A stretch of DNA of 64,000 nucleotides from Ga0077548 sp035440445 (GTDB taxonomy: Bacteria; Pseudomonadota; Alphaproteobacteria; Rhizobiales; Xanthobacteraceae), in the NCBI GenBank assembly GCA_035440445.1, contig DAORMJ010000001.1, positions 62,001 to 126,000 of the forward strand. Direction: 5' to 3'. Positions 9,042 to 17,729 of the stretch are shown here, piece after piece. Below the pieces are notes generated by a model, which saw nothing but the letters and a program-made list of their open reading frames with translations, ran no database searches and was not told the DNA's origin. Position 1 is the first letter of the stretch. Each line of letters begins with the position of its first letter. Position numbers and translations under genes: made by a program.

Positions 9042-9464
9042 ATGGCCATTATGCAGAATAACGCTGGCAGCGATTCTGTCGATGAGCTGAGCGAAATCAA
9101 CGTGACGCCGTTCATCGACGTCATGCTCGTGTTGCTGATCATCTTCATGGTTGCGGCTCCACTTTCGACTGTCGATGTGCCCGTTGATCTGCCGGTTTCC
9201 AACGCGCAGCCGCAGAAGCGGCCCGACAAACTTATCTTTTTGACGGTGAAGGGCGATCTCTCGCTCGCCATTGAGAACGAGACTATTCCCGCCGAGAGCC
9301 TCGCCTCCGAACTCGACAAGCGCAGCGAAAACAATCGCGACGAGCGTATTTTCCTGCGTGCTGACGAGAAGGTCTCCTACGGCGAGATCATGAAAGTGAT
9401 GAACAAGCTTCGCGAGGCGGGTTACTTGAAGATCGCGCTGGTCGGGCTCGAAGAAGTCAAATGA
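9042..9464 (+). CDS. exbD: TonB-system energiser ExbD
   Basis: A 140-residue ExbD/TolR protein with one N-terminal membrane helix (VTPFIDVMLVLLIIFMVAAP, about residues 19-38). The aspartate in FIDVML is the conserved proton-carrying residue. The rest is a periplasmic domain. The ATG at 9042 follows exbB by 8 bases, and the stop overlaps the tonB ATG, so the three subunits should be made together. Confidence 0.93.
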   Translation: MAIMQNNAGSDSVDELSEINVTPFIDVMLVLLIIFMVAAPLSTVDVPVDLPVSNAQPQKRPDKLIFLTVKGDLSLAIENETIPAESLASELDKRSENNRDERIFLRADEKVSYGEIMKVMNKLREAGYLKIALVGLEEVK

Positions 9465-10270
9465 GCATGCGCTTTCCAAAACCGCGTGCAGCGGCTGGCG
9501 ACGAAGCCCTGAATTTGAAGCTATGGGCGGTCGCAGGCGTTTTTGTTTGCGCGGCGCATGCGGCGGGCATTTCGGCAGGTTTGTTCTGGGAGCGTCCGCG
9601 TCCGACGACGGGTGACGCACCGCCAGCGATCATGGTGGAACTGGCGCCGCTTGCGGTCGCCCCTGAACCCACCGAACTCGATATCGCGCCTGGGCCGACG
9701 ATGGTGGAGGCGAAGCCGCAGCCCGAACCGGAGCCGAAGCCAAAACTTGAAGAGAAAATTGAAATTCCGGAGCTGCCGAAGAAGGAAGAAGCGGAAGTAA
9801 CCTTGCCCGCGCCGGCTCCGGAAAAGAAAGAAGAAGAGGAAAAGCCGAAGCCGAAAGTGCAGGAGCCGCCGAAGAAAAAGGAAGTGCAGAAGAACCAGGC
9901 ACCGCAAACGACCGCTCCGCCAAAGACCAAGGTCCGGCCCGCACCGCGCATGGCGGCCCCCTCTGCCGGTGCTACGGAAAACAGCGCCTTTGCCAATGCG
10001 AACTGGCGCGGAGCCATCGTGGCCCATCTCAACCGCTTCAAGCGATTTCCGGCGGGTGCATCCAACGGCACCGCCGTGGTTGCTTTTTCGATCGATGCCA
10101 GCGGCCGGGTGACTTCGGCGCGACTGGCGCGGAGTTCCGGCAATTCCACGCTCGATTCCGATGCCGTTGCGATGGTCTGGCGAGCCAATCCGGTTCCCGC
10201 TCCGCCGCCCAGCGTCAGCAAAGGGCGTGGCATGTCGCTTTCGGTCCCGGTGCACTACGTTCGCCGCTGA
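9461..10270 (+). CDS. tonB: Energy transducer TonB
   Basis: A 269-residue TonB. One membrane helix lies at about residues 17-36, followed by a periplasmic linker of about 120 residues very rich in Pro, Glu and Lys (residues 60-165), then the C-terminal TonB domain (about 180-269) with GTAVVAFSIDASGRV and a closing PVHYVRR. It carries energy from ExbBD to TonB-dependent receptors; two such receptors are in this window (13284 and 50114). The ATG overlaps the exbD stop by 4 bases. Confidence 0.93.
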   Translation: MSMRFPKPRAAAGDEALNLKLWAVAGVFVCAAHAAGISAGLFWERPRPTTGDAPPAIMVELAPLAVAPEPTELDIAPGPTMVEAKPQPEPEPKPKLEEKIEIPELPKKEEAEVTLPAPAPEKKEEEEKPKPKVQEPPKKKEVQKNQAPQTTAPPKTKVRPAPRMAAPSAGATENSAFANANWRGAIVAHLNRFKRFPAGASNGTAVVAFSIDASGRVTSARLARSSGNSTLDSDAVAMVWRANPVPAPPPSVSKGRGMSLSVPVHYVRR

Positions 10271-10418
10271 GGCGATGCGGCACTTCTCCGGGTGCATTCC
10301 CGCGCGAAATTGCTTATAATTATTTGAGTGCTTCATAGAACGAATCGATGAAGCGGGAAATCTGCCTAGCGCCTGATTGCGAAGGCAGTAATTGGCAGAG
10401 GGAGACTAGTCTCTACGC

Positions 10419-10600
10419 ATCGCGGGAGAGACCAGCTTGAATGCTGGCGCCGAAGGAGCAACCGCCCCGGAAACTCTCAGGCAAAAGGACCGCAACCCAT
10501 CAACTCTCTGGAAAGTGGAGCTTTTGCTCCCGCCGACGGTGTAAGCCGCAGATCGTGACGATCCTGCAGTGAAACTCTCAGGCCAATGACAGAGGGGGCA
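10419..10600 (+). promoter_or_regulatory. Tandem glycine riboswitch (gcvT element)
   Basis: Two glycine aptamers sit in series. Aptamer I (about 10419-10495) shows GGAGAG, the GCGCCGAAGGAGCAA core and AAACTCTCAGGCAAAAGGACCG. Aptamer II (about 10503-10600) shows CTCTGGAAAG, CGCCGACGG and AAACTCTCAGG with a closing GACAGAGG. These are the conserved blocks of the element. The downstream gene is a DadA-type dehydrogenase whose ribosome site lies 28 bases after aptamer II. TCTCTGG occurs both in the aptamer II closing stem (10505-10511) and over the Shine-Dalgarno (10624-10630); both can pair with CAGAG at 10590-10594, which suggests translational control. A perfect palindrome GAGACTAGTCTC (10402-10413) lies just upstream. 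Confidence 0.93.
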
Positions 10601-10639
10601 CCGCCCGCATATGCGCGGCGGAGTCTCTGGAGCATTGGC

Positions 10640-11902
10640 ATGGAGCACATGGAGAAGACCTATGACGTGATCGTCGTAGGTGCGGGCATCGTCGGAATTA
10701 ATACCGCATACTGGAATCTTCGGAACGGAAAGTCGGTCTGCGTGATCGATCGTCGCGCCGCGGCAGGGCTCGAAACGAGTTTTGCGAACGGCGGGCAAAT
10801 TTCAGTCAGCCACGCCGAGCCCTGGTCCAACCCTTCCGCGCCGCTGAAGGTGCTGAAGTGGCTGTTCGACGGCGAGGCGCCGTTGCTGTTTCGCCCGCGC
10901 TTCGACATCCGCCAGTGGCTGTGGATCGCGCAGTTTCTCGTCGACTGCATGCCCTGGCGTGCCGACCGGCACACGACCGAGATCGTGAAGATCGCGACCC
11001 AAAGCCGTGCGCTTTACCGCGAAATGCGCGAGCGCGAGAAGATCGAATACGACTCCCGTTCCGAAGGCATTCTGCATTTCTATCGGGACGCACGCGAGTT
11101 TGAGGGAGCCGCCCGCGTCGCCGAACTCATGTGCAAGCATGGCTGCAACCGCCACGTTATCGGCGCGGACAAGGTCGTCGAACTGGAACCCGCTTTCGAG
11201 GACCGGCGGCAGGAAATTGTCGGCGCAACATTCACCGAAGACGACGAAAGCGGCGATGCGTTCAAGTTCACGCAGGGGCTTGCCGCCCGCTGCGCGCAGA
11301 TGGGAGCCGACTTTCTTTATAACGCCGAGGCGGTATCGTTGCTTAAGTCCGGCGCGAACGCGGTCGATGCCATCGAGGTGATGACGCCGCAAGGCTACAA
11401 GACCGTGCGCGGAAGAGACATCGTCGTCAGTCTCGGCAGCTTCTCGGCCGACTTCGTAAGGCCGCTCGGCGTGAGGCTGAACATCTATCCGGCAAAAGGA
11501 TATTCGGTCACGATTCCCATCGGCCGGAGCAATCGGGCGCCGACGCGCAGCCTCACCGACGACCAATACAAGCTCGTCTATTCGAACCTTGGCGATCGCT
11601 TGCGCGTCGCCGGTACCGCGGAGTTGTCGGGCTACGGCCGGCAGCTGAGTCACCCGCGCTGCGAAGCGATCCTGCGCAATGTGCGCGGGCTGTTTCCGGA
11701 TGCGGGTGATTTCAGCGCGGCGCAGTTCTGGTCCGGCTTGCGGCCCGCGACGCCTTCCAACCTGCCTTATGTCGGAAGAACGCGCGTCCGAAATCTCTGG
11801 CTGAACACCGGTCACGGCACGCTGGGCTGGACCATGGGCGCGGCGACCGGAAACCGGATCGCGGAAATGATTGCGAGCGGTGACGGCCCGGTCGTGGCCT
11901 GA
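10640..11902 (+). CDS. dadA: D-amino-acid dehydrogenase family FAD oxidoreductase under glycine riboswitch
   Basis: A 420-residue DAO-fold flavoprotein like DadA, which oxidises D-amino acids to 2-oxo acids and ammonia and passes electrons to the respiratory chain. The FAD motif VGAGIVGINTAYWNL is at residues 11-25, and the C-terminal SGLRPATPSNLPYVG and NTGHGTLGWTMG segments are DadA hallmarks. ATG 10640 has GGAG 7 bases upstream. The reading frame extends back into the riboswitch, but that part is regulatory RNA. Control by a glycine riboswitch suggests glycine, sarcosine or a related amine as the real substrate; this is inference. Confidence 0.82.
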   Translation: MEHMEKTYDVIVVGAGIVGINTAYWNLRNGKSVCVIDRRAAAGLETSFANGGQISVSHAEPWSNPSAPLKVLKWLFDGEAPLLFRPRFDIRQWLWIAQFLVDCMPWRADRHTTEIVKIATQSRALYREMREREKIEYDSRSEGILHFYRDAREFEGAARVAELMCKHGCNRHVIGADKVVELEPAFEDRRQEIVGATFTEDDESGDAFKFTQGLAARCAQMGADFLYNAEAVSLLKSGANAVDAIEVMTPQGYKTVRGRDIVVSLGSFSADFVRPLGVRLNIYPAKGYSVTIPIGRSNRAPTRSLTDDQYKLVYSNLGDRLRVAGTAELSGYGRQLSHPRCEAILRNVRGLFPDAGDFSAAQFWSGLRPATPSNLPYVGRTRVRNLWLNTGHGTLGWTMGAATGNRIAEMIASGDGPVVA

Positions 11903-11949
11903 GCGCTCGAACAACCACCTTCTCTTATCGCTAAAGGAGTTAACTCGAC

Positions 11950-13011
11950 ATGGCTTACAACATCCTGATGCTCGGCGCGTCCTATGGTTCGCTGCTGGCC
12001 TCTAAACTTCTCTTTGGCGGGCACTCGATCCATCTGGTCTGTCTTCCCGCGGAGGCGGACCTCATCAACGCGGAAGGGTTCAAGGTGCGGCTACCCGTCC
12101 GCGGCAGGGCGGAGCCGGTACTGCTCGAGTCGAAAAAACTGCCTGGAAGAGTAGCGGCAGGTCCGGCCACGGGCCTCGATCCGGCCGGCTTCGATCTTGT
12201 CGGCCTTTGCATGCAGGAGCCGCAATATCGCTCGGCCGATGTTCGCGCATTGCTTGCAGCAGTCGGCAAGGCGAGGGTGCCTTGCATGTCCATCATGAAC
12301 ATGCCGCCGCTCGCCTATATGCGGCGCATTCCCGGTCTGAACCATGCCGCGCTCGAACCTGCTTACACCGATCCGCGTGTCTGGGACGCCATCGACCCGC
12401 AGAAAATCACGCTCAACAGCCCCGATCCGCAGGCCATTCGTCCGCCCGACGGCGGAGCGAACGAACTGCTCGTAACCCTGCCGACGAACTTCAAATGCGC
12501 GCGCTTCGAGGAAGACGCCGACACGCAGATTCTGCGCAATCTGGAAAAGGACGTGGACGCCGCGCGTTTCTCGGCTGGTGGAGAAGAGATCGAGTTGCCG
12601 GTGAAACTGCGTGTGCATGACTCGATCTTCGTGCCGCTCGCCAAATGGGCGATGCTGCTTGCGGGCAACTATCGCTGCATCACGCCGGACGGCATCCGCA
12701 CCGCAGCCGAAGCGGTTCATAGCGACGTCGAGAAGTCGCGTGCGGTCTATGATTTCGTGGTCAAGGTATGCACCACGATCGGCGCGGACCCGAAAGTGCT
12801 GGTGCCGTTCGAGAAATATGCCGCCGCAGCCAAGGAGCTGTCGCGGCCTTCCTCCGCCGCGCGAGCTTTGCAGAACGGCGCCACGAATATCGAGCGCGCC
12901 GACAAGTTGGTGCAACTCGTTGCCGCGCAGGCGGGCTTGCAGAGTGCTGCGATCGACGAGATTGTTGCCCTTGTCGATCGCCGACTGGAGGCCAATCGCA
13001 AGAGCGCCTAG
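11950..13011 (+). CDS. Ketopantoate reductase-like (ApbA/PanE family) NAD(P)-binding protein
   Basis: A 353-residue two-domain dehydrogenase. The N-terminal Rossmann motif is LGASYGS (residues 8-14) instead of the usual GxGxxG, followed by a helical C-terminal domain like that of ketopantoate reductase. A clear AAAGGAGT ribosome site precedes the ATG. At 353 residues it is longer than PanE (about 300), and the altered glycine motif resembles opine or other imino-acid dehydrogenase relatives, so true PanE activity is doubtful. It follows dadA by 47 bases and may share the glycine-controlled transcript. A strong hairpin follows the stop. Confidence 0.65.
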   Translation: MAYNILMLGASYGSLLASKLLFGGHSIHLVCLPAEADLINAEGFKVRLPVRGRAEPVLLESKKLPGRVAAGPATGLDPAGFDLVGLCMQEPQYRSADVRALLAAVGKARVPCMSIMNMPPLAYMRRIPGLNHAALEPAYTDPRVWDAIDPQKITLNSPDPQAIRPPDGGANELLVTLPTNFKCARFEEDADTQILRNLEKDVDAARFSAGGEEIELPVKLRVHDSIFVPLAKWAMLLAGNYRCITPDGIRTAAEAVHSDVEKSRAVYDFVVKVCTTIGADPKVLVPFEKYAAAAKELSRPSSAARALQNGATNIERADKLVQLVAAQAGLQSAAIDEIVALVDRRLEANRKSA

Positions 13012-13021
13012 TAAATGAGCC

Positions 13022-13058
13022 GCATGAGCTCCCTGCTGTACGGGCAGGGAGCTCATGC
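13022..13058 (+). terminator. Hairpin after the dadA operon
   Basis: A perfect 15-base-pair stem (13022-13036 with 13044-13058) around a 7-base loop starts 11 bases after the ketopantoate-reductase-like stop. There is no good T-run after it, so it may be a weak terminator or an mRNA-end stabiliser. Confidence 0.6.
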
Positions 13059-13123
13059 CTTCAGAAAATGTGCGGCCGGACTCTCGAGAAGCAATGGCAA
13101 GCGCGCCGTCATGCTTCTTCTTT

Positions 13124-13140
13124 TTTAGAACTATTGGAAA
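13124..13140. promoter_or_regulatory. Putative Irr (ICE-like) box upstream of TonB-dependent receptor
   Basis: TTTAGAACTATTGGAAA matches the left half of the Irr pattern TTTAGAA-N3-TTCTAAA fully and 5 of 7 right-half bases. It lies 144 bases before the receptor gene. The same TTTAGAA half lies before exbB, which supports joint iron control, but both sites are imperfect. Confidence 0.4.
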
Positions 13141-13283
13141 TTCACAATCCAAATTGTCGCAACCGTTGCGAACGCAGGCTTTACGCTTGATCGGCGTACT
13201 CTGCCGTATAAAAGTACCGTAGAAAGCCAGCCACGCCACGCCGTCGCCAGCCCTAAAAGAAGTACGTTCACACATCGGGGGCG

Positions 13284-15386
13284 ATGATGGGTCTTACTGG
13301 CTATCGCGCGCTGGCGCTCGCCGGCTGCGCGGCAATTTCTCTTTCAACTGCACTGACGATTCCGGCTTATGCGCAGACTGTGGCGCTGCCCGAAATCACA
13401 ATCCTGGGCGAACTCATCGAGCGCCGTTCGCAGGACGCTACCACGAGCGTCGGCGTCATCACGAATGAGCGGATTCAGCAGGAACAGATCCTCGACTTCC
13501 ATGATGCGCTGAATGCTGCGGCAAACACCCTTTCGACGCGGGGCAGCAGCAACAACAGCGGCATCACGATCCGCGGGATCAATTCCGAAGGCCTTTCCCA
13601 GAATCAAAGCTCGAACTCCGCGCCCGTCATCGGTGTGATCGTTGATGGCGCGATGCAGAATGCTGAAGCCGTTCGCCGTGGCGTGCGTTCCATCTGGGAC
13701 GTCGAGCAGGTCGAAATTCTTCGCGGGCCGCAATCGACGCTCCAGGGCAAGAATGCCGCCGCGGGCGCCGTTCTCGTGAAGACAAAAGACCCGACCTTCT
13801 CCTGGCAAGCGATGGCCGAAATCACCGCGGGCACGCATGACTTGTTCAGCACCGGAATCATGCTTTCGGGTCCGCTGATCCCGAACGAACTTGCCTTCCG
13901 TGTTGCCGGCCAGATTTATCGTGCCGAGAACGATATTCGCTATACCGATCCCGCCAATACCCGCCTCGGCGAGGATCGGTTCGGCAACATCCGCGGCAAA
14001 ATTCTCTGGACGCCTTCCAGCATTCCGGGCTTGAGAGCGCTCTTCACGGTTGCGCATACCGATGACCGGCCGAGCACGAATACGGTAACCGGCCCGGATT
14101 ACTTCGCGCGCGTCTACACGATGGGCCTGATCAACACGAGCGTCGATTTTCGCACGACCAAGACCAACAACTACATCTCCGACATTTCCTATGCGCTGAC
14201 GGGTGCGCTCAAAATCCGCAGCATCACCGCCTATGCGGCAACCGACACGGAAGTTTCGACGGCGCCGGGTAATATCGCCTACATCCGTGGCGACGACAGA
14301 AGGGGCAGCGATTTTACGCAGGACTTCCGCCTCGAACTGGAAAATTCGGGCAATGGATTTTCGGGCGTGGCGGGCTTGTTCTATGGCGACTTCACGACGA
14401 AGTTCAATTCGCTCGTGACCTATGCGGGACCGCTCGTTTATCAGGATTTCGCCGGGCGCTATAATACGAAGAGCCTCGCGGTCTATGCCGACATCCGCTA
14501 TCGCCTTGACCGTTGGGTGTTCATCGCCGGAGGCCGCGCGTTGCGCGACGATATCAAGAGCCGTGCGATGGGCAGCTACTTCAACGGGGCGATCCCGTTC
14601 GACGACAGCACAAACGCAAGCTTTGACGCGTTTCTGCCGAAAGCCGGCGTCACCTTCGACCTCACGTCGAACCAGACTATCGGCTTCACCTATCAGGAAG
14701 GCTATCGTTCGGGCTTCAACGATGTGTCGAACGCATTCGGCTTCCCGCAGCAATACTCCGTGAAGCCGGAGTATCTGAAGGCCTATGAATTCAGCTACCG
14801 CTCGAAATGGATGGCGGACCGGCTGCAGGTCAATGCCAACGTATTCTACTACGACTATCGCGACCAGCAGGTTGCCTACGAACCCGGACTGCCGGGGCTC
14901 GCCATCATTACCAACGCCAACAAGTCGCATTTGTACGGCGCGGAATTCGAAACCCGCTTTCTGGCGACCGAGCGTTTGACGGTCTATGCGTCGCTAGGCC
15001 TGCTATGGACCAAGTTCGACGATGTGTTCGTTCCGCCGCCGGGTGGAGGCAACGTGTCGGGAAATCAGTTCACCGAATCCCCGAGCTACACGATCAACGT
15101 CGGCGGTATGTATAAGGACCCGAGCGGCTTCTTTATCGGCGCAAACTCGCGCTTCATCGATGGCTACTTCTCTTATGGTGCGCTCGACAACGATCCGCTG
15201 CGCTATGTCGATAGCGCCATCATCGTCGACGCGCGCCTGGGCTGGGAATTCAAGTCGAGCACGCTCACGGTGTTCGCCAAGAACCTCTTCGATGAGCGTT
15301 ATCTCACCTACATCGCAAACGGTGGCACGCAGGCAGGCGTCGGCGACACGCGGCAGTTTGGGGTCACTTGGCAAGTCCGTTACTGA
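13284..15386 (+). CDS. TonB-dependent outer-membrane receptor
   Basis: A 700-residue receptor with a signal peptide (about residues 1-30, ending AYAQ), an N-terminal plug domain (about 45-165; the VEILRGPQSTLQGKNAAAGAV segment is the classic plug signature) and a 22-strand barrel ending in VTWQVRY, with an aromatic last residue as required for insertion. Length and the DER-type C-terminal box fit siderophore or related ligand receptors of the FepA/FyuA sort. Tandem ATG codons (13284 and 13287) occur. The next gene, a serine hydrolase, overlaps its end, so the ligand may be processed after uptake. Ligand not identifiable from sequence. Confidence 0.88.
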   Translation: MMGLTGYRALALAGCAAISLSTALTIPAYAQTVALPEITILGELIERRSQDATTSVGVITNERIQQEQILDFHDALNAAANTLSTRGSSNNSGITIRGINSEGLSQNQSSNSAPVIGVIVDGAMQNAEAVRRGVRSIWDVEQVEILRGPQSTLQGKNAAAGAVLVKTKDPTFSWQAMAEITAGTHDLFSTGIMLSGPLIPNELAFRVAGQIYRAENDIRYTDPANTRLGEDRFGNIRGKILWTPSSIPGLRALFTVAHTDDRPSTNTVTGPDYFARVYTMGLINTSVDFRTTKTNNYISDISYALTGALKIRSITAYAATDTEVSTAPGNIAYIRGDDRRGSDFTQDFRLELENSGNGFSGVAGLFYGDFTTKFNSLVTYAGPLVYQDFAGRYNTKSLAVYADIRYRLDRWVFIAGGRALRDDIKSRAMGSYFNGAIPFDDSTNASFDAFLPKAGVTFDLTSNQTIGFTYQEGYRSGFNDVSNAFGFPQQYSVKPEYLKAYEFSYRSKWMADRLQVNANVFYYDYRDQQVAYEPGLPGLAIITNANKSHLYGAEFETRFLATERLTVYASLGLLWTKFDDVFVPPPGGGNVSGNQFTESPSYTINVGGMYKDPSGFFIGANSRFIDGYFSYGALDNDPLRYVDSAIIVDARLGWEFKSSTLTVFAKNLFDERYLTYIANGGTQAGVGDTRQFGVTWQVRY

Positions 15387-16795
15387 GAAAGCTCAAGCGC
15401 TTCGTTTGGGGACCGCGCGGCGGATGGCGCGGCGCGGTCCGCGTTCTTGTGCTGCTTGGCGTGATCGGCGGTGCTCTCTACGCCACCCGTTACGTCGTCA
15501 GCTATTCGCGGCTCCAGCACATCTTCGCGACAACCAATGCCGCGCAGCTTTGTGCCGGTATGTTCTTCAGCGGACGCACGCCGGAAGAAATCAACGATCA
15601 GTCGCTCTACAAAGAGGGCATACGCAAGGCGATCTATGATGGCTTTACGATCGGCGTCGATCGCCAGAAGGGCATCGTTAAGGTTGACGGCTCGCTGATC
15701 CGTCCAGTGATCGCTTCATATCAAGCCGATCGCGGTTGCGTGCTGGATCGCGACACCTCGCGCGCTCAGACGCCGAAGCCGGTCAAATATAATCGCATCG
15801 AGAAATTCACCGTGCTGACGCGCGCGGAACTTCCCGCAGCGCTTGCGCAGAAGCTCGATGACGAGGTTGCGCGGAACTTCGCGGACCCCACGCATGCCAC
15901 ACACGCCTTGCTCATCTACAAGAACGGTGTACTTCTGCGCGAGGCTTATGCGTCCGCTGGCGGGCCTGATTTCATCGCGGAAAGCTGGTCCCTCGGAAAA
16001 ACGCTCGTCGGCACGCTGGTTGGCAAGCTGGTCGCGGAAGGCGTGCTTTCGCTCGATGAGCCGCTTCTGCTTTCGCAATGGCCGGAAGGCGATCCGCGGC
16101 GCAAAATCCTTTTGCGGCACGCGATGGGAATGTCGGGCGGGCTTCGCTTCTCCACGGGTTACGAGAGCTTCCCGTTTTTCGCCCAGGGCGACCACGGGCT
16201 CATATATACCGATCTCGACGATGTCGTGCGCTTTGTGACGGACCGCCCACTCGAACACGAGCCCGGTTCGCATGGCACCTACAACAACGCCGACCCGATC
16301 CTGATGCTGGAATTCATCAGGCAGAAGCTGAACCTGTCGAACGACCAGTTGCGCCAACTCATTCGCGAGAAAGTTTTTGGGCCGCTCGGCATGGACATCG
16401 TGCTTTCGACCGATCCGAAAGGCTTTCCGATCATTACCGGCTATGTGTACGGCACGGCGCGTTCGTGGGGCGCTCTCGGCTTGTTGTACGCAAACCAGGG
16501 CAAGCTGAATGACGGGCAGTTTCTTGCGAACGGCTTCGTCGACTTCGTCGGCACGCCGTCGCCCGGTTATCCCGAGCAGGCCTATGGCGGCATGTTGTGG
16601 CTGAACCGCCACGCCTGGTATCCTTGGCCGAAGGAAACCCTCGTGATGTCCGGGGCGGGGGATCAGGTCGTTGCCGTGTTGCCGGCCGACGGCATCGTCA
16701 TCGTCCGCATGGGCCACCGCAACAAGTCGGCCAGTACTGGCCCCGTCATGAGAGACAGCATCAAAAACATCATCGATTTGCTGCGCGCCAAGTAG
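15368..16795 (+). CDS. Membrane-anchored serine hydrolase, class C beta-lactamase family
   Basis: A 475-residue protein with one N-terminal membrane helix (about residues 24-45) and a periplasmic beta-lactamase/penicillin-binding fold. The catalytic SxxK is SLGK with Ser208 and Lys211, and the YxN motif is YNN at 305-307. Such proteins include esterases and peptidases as well as beta-lactamases; resistance cannot be inferred. The start is TTG 15368, inside the receptor's last codons, with GGGG 4-7 bases upstream; no ATG exists that keeps the helix. The 19-base overlap with the receptor suggests joint expression and ligand processing, perhaps hydrolysis of an imported ester or amide. Confidence 0.75.
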   Translation: MASPLLRKLKRFVWGPRGGWRGAVRVLVLLGVIGGALYATRYVVSYSRLQHIFATTNAAQLCAGMFFSGRTPEEINDQSLYKEGIRKAIYDGFTIGVDRQKGIVKVDGSLIRPVIASYQADRGCVLDRDTSRAQTPKPVKYNRIEKFTVLTRAELPAALAQKLDDEVARNFADPTHATHALLIYKNGVLLREAYASAGGPDFIAESWSLGKTLVGTLVGKLVAEGVLSLDEPLLLSQWPEGDPRRKILLRHAMGMSGGLRFSTGYESFPFFAQGDHGLIYTDLDDVVRFVTDRPLEHEPGSHGTYNNADPILMLEFIRQKLNLSNDQLRQLIREKVFGPLGMDIVLSTDPKGFPIITGYVYGTARSWGALGLLYANQGKLNDGQFLANGFVDFVGTPSPGYPEQAYGGMLWLNRHAWYPWPKETLVMSGAGDQVVAVLPADGIVIVRMGHRNKSASTGPVMRDSIKNIIDLLRAK

Positions 16796-16942
16796 AGAGT
16801 GCCGGGCGGCTTGACCTCTTGGCTTCGGGTAGGCAGATGTTCGCGGAACGGGCCTTTTCCCCTTTTTCTGTGAGGGAAGGGTCTGATCGGTGCTCCGCCG
16901 TAGCGGGAACCTCGTCAACGGAACAGCCAGATCAGCCGAGCT

Positions 16943-17716
16943 ATGAGCAACCTATATCGCGAGACAGTCACGCACGTTCATCACTGGACGGATTCGCTTT
17001 TCAGCTTCCGCACCACGCGCGACAAGTCGTTTCGCTTCGACAGTGGCCAGTTCATCATGATGGGGCTGGAGATCGAGGGCAAACCTCTCTTGCGCGCCTA
17101 TAGCCTCGCAAGCGCAGCCTATGCCGACGAACTGGAATTTTTCAGCATCAAGGTGCCGGATGGACCGCTGACCTCGCGGCTCCAGCATCTGCGCGAGGGC
17201 GACACGGTTCTGGTCGGCCGCAAGGCGACCGGCACGCTGGTTCATCAGAATCTGCTGCCGGGAAAGCGGCTCTATCTGCTGGGTACGGGCACCGGCCTCG
17301 CTCCGTTCCTGAGCGTCATCAAGGATCCGGAGACCTACGCGCGCTATGAGACAGTCATTCTCGTGCATGGCTGCCGGCATGTCGCCGAACTTGCTTATGG
17401 CGAGATGATCACCGGCGAACTGCCGAACGACGAACTCGTGGGCGAGATGGTGAAGAGCCAGCTCATTTATTATCCGACCGTGACTCGCGAACCCTTCGTC
17501 AATCGCGGCCGCATTACCGATCTGATTGCGTCGGGCCGCCTGTTCGAGGACACCAAACAGCCACCGCTCGATCGCGAGAACGACCGCATTGAAATCTGCG
17601 GCAGCCCCGAGATGGTGAGCGACCTGCGGGCCTATTTCACCAATCTCGGCTTCGAGGAAGGTAGCGGCTCGAAGGCAGGCCACTTCGTGATCGAGAAAGC
17701 CTTCGTCGGCTCCTGA
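16943..17716 (+). CDS. fpr: Ferredoxin/flavodoxin-NADP+ reductase
   Basis: A 257-residue FNR of the bacterial Fpr type. It moves electrons between NADPH and ferredoxin or flavodoxin, often for iron release or radical enzymes. The FAD motif LRAYSLAS is at about residue 51-58, the NADP segment LGTGTGLAPFLSV at about 113-125, and the C-terminal GHFVIEKAFVGS matches the Fpr ending. It follows the serine hydrolase by 147 bases with no clear hairpin between, so co-transcription is possible. It ends convergent with paaZ, 13 bases apart. Confidence 0.93.
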   Translation: MSNLYRETVTHVHHWTDSLFSFRTTRDKSFRFDSGQFIMMGLEIEGKPLLRAYSLASAAYADELEFFSIKVPDGPLTSRLQHLREGDTVLVGRKATGTLVHQNLLPGKRLYLLGTGTGLAPFLSVIKDPETYARYETVILVHGCRHVAELAYGEMITGELPNDELVGEMVKSQLIYYPTVTREPFVNRGRITDLIASGRLFEDTKQPPLDRENDRIEICGSPEMVSDLRAYFTNLGFEEGSGSKAGHFVIEKAFVGS

Positions 17717-17729
17717 CCCGAGAGGACGC

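Noticed and set aside
13344..14930. 528-residue minus-strand frame inside the TonB-dependent receptor
   Set aside because: Shadow of the receptor gene; no domain and no ribosome site.
15368..16795. Antibiotic-resistance beta-lactamase
   Set aside because: The fold and SxxK are shared with many esterases and peptidases; the membrane anchor and link to a receptor argue for another role.
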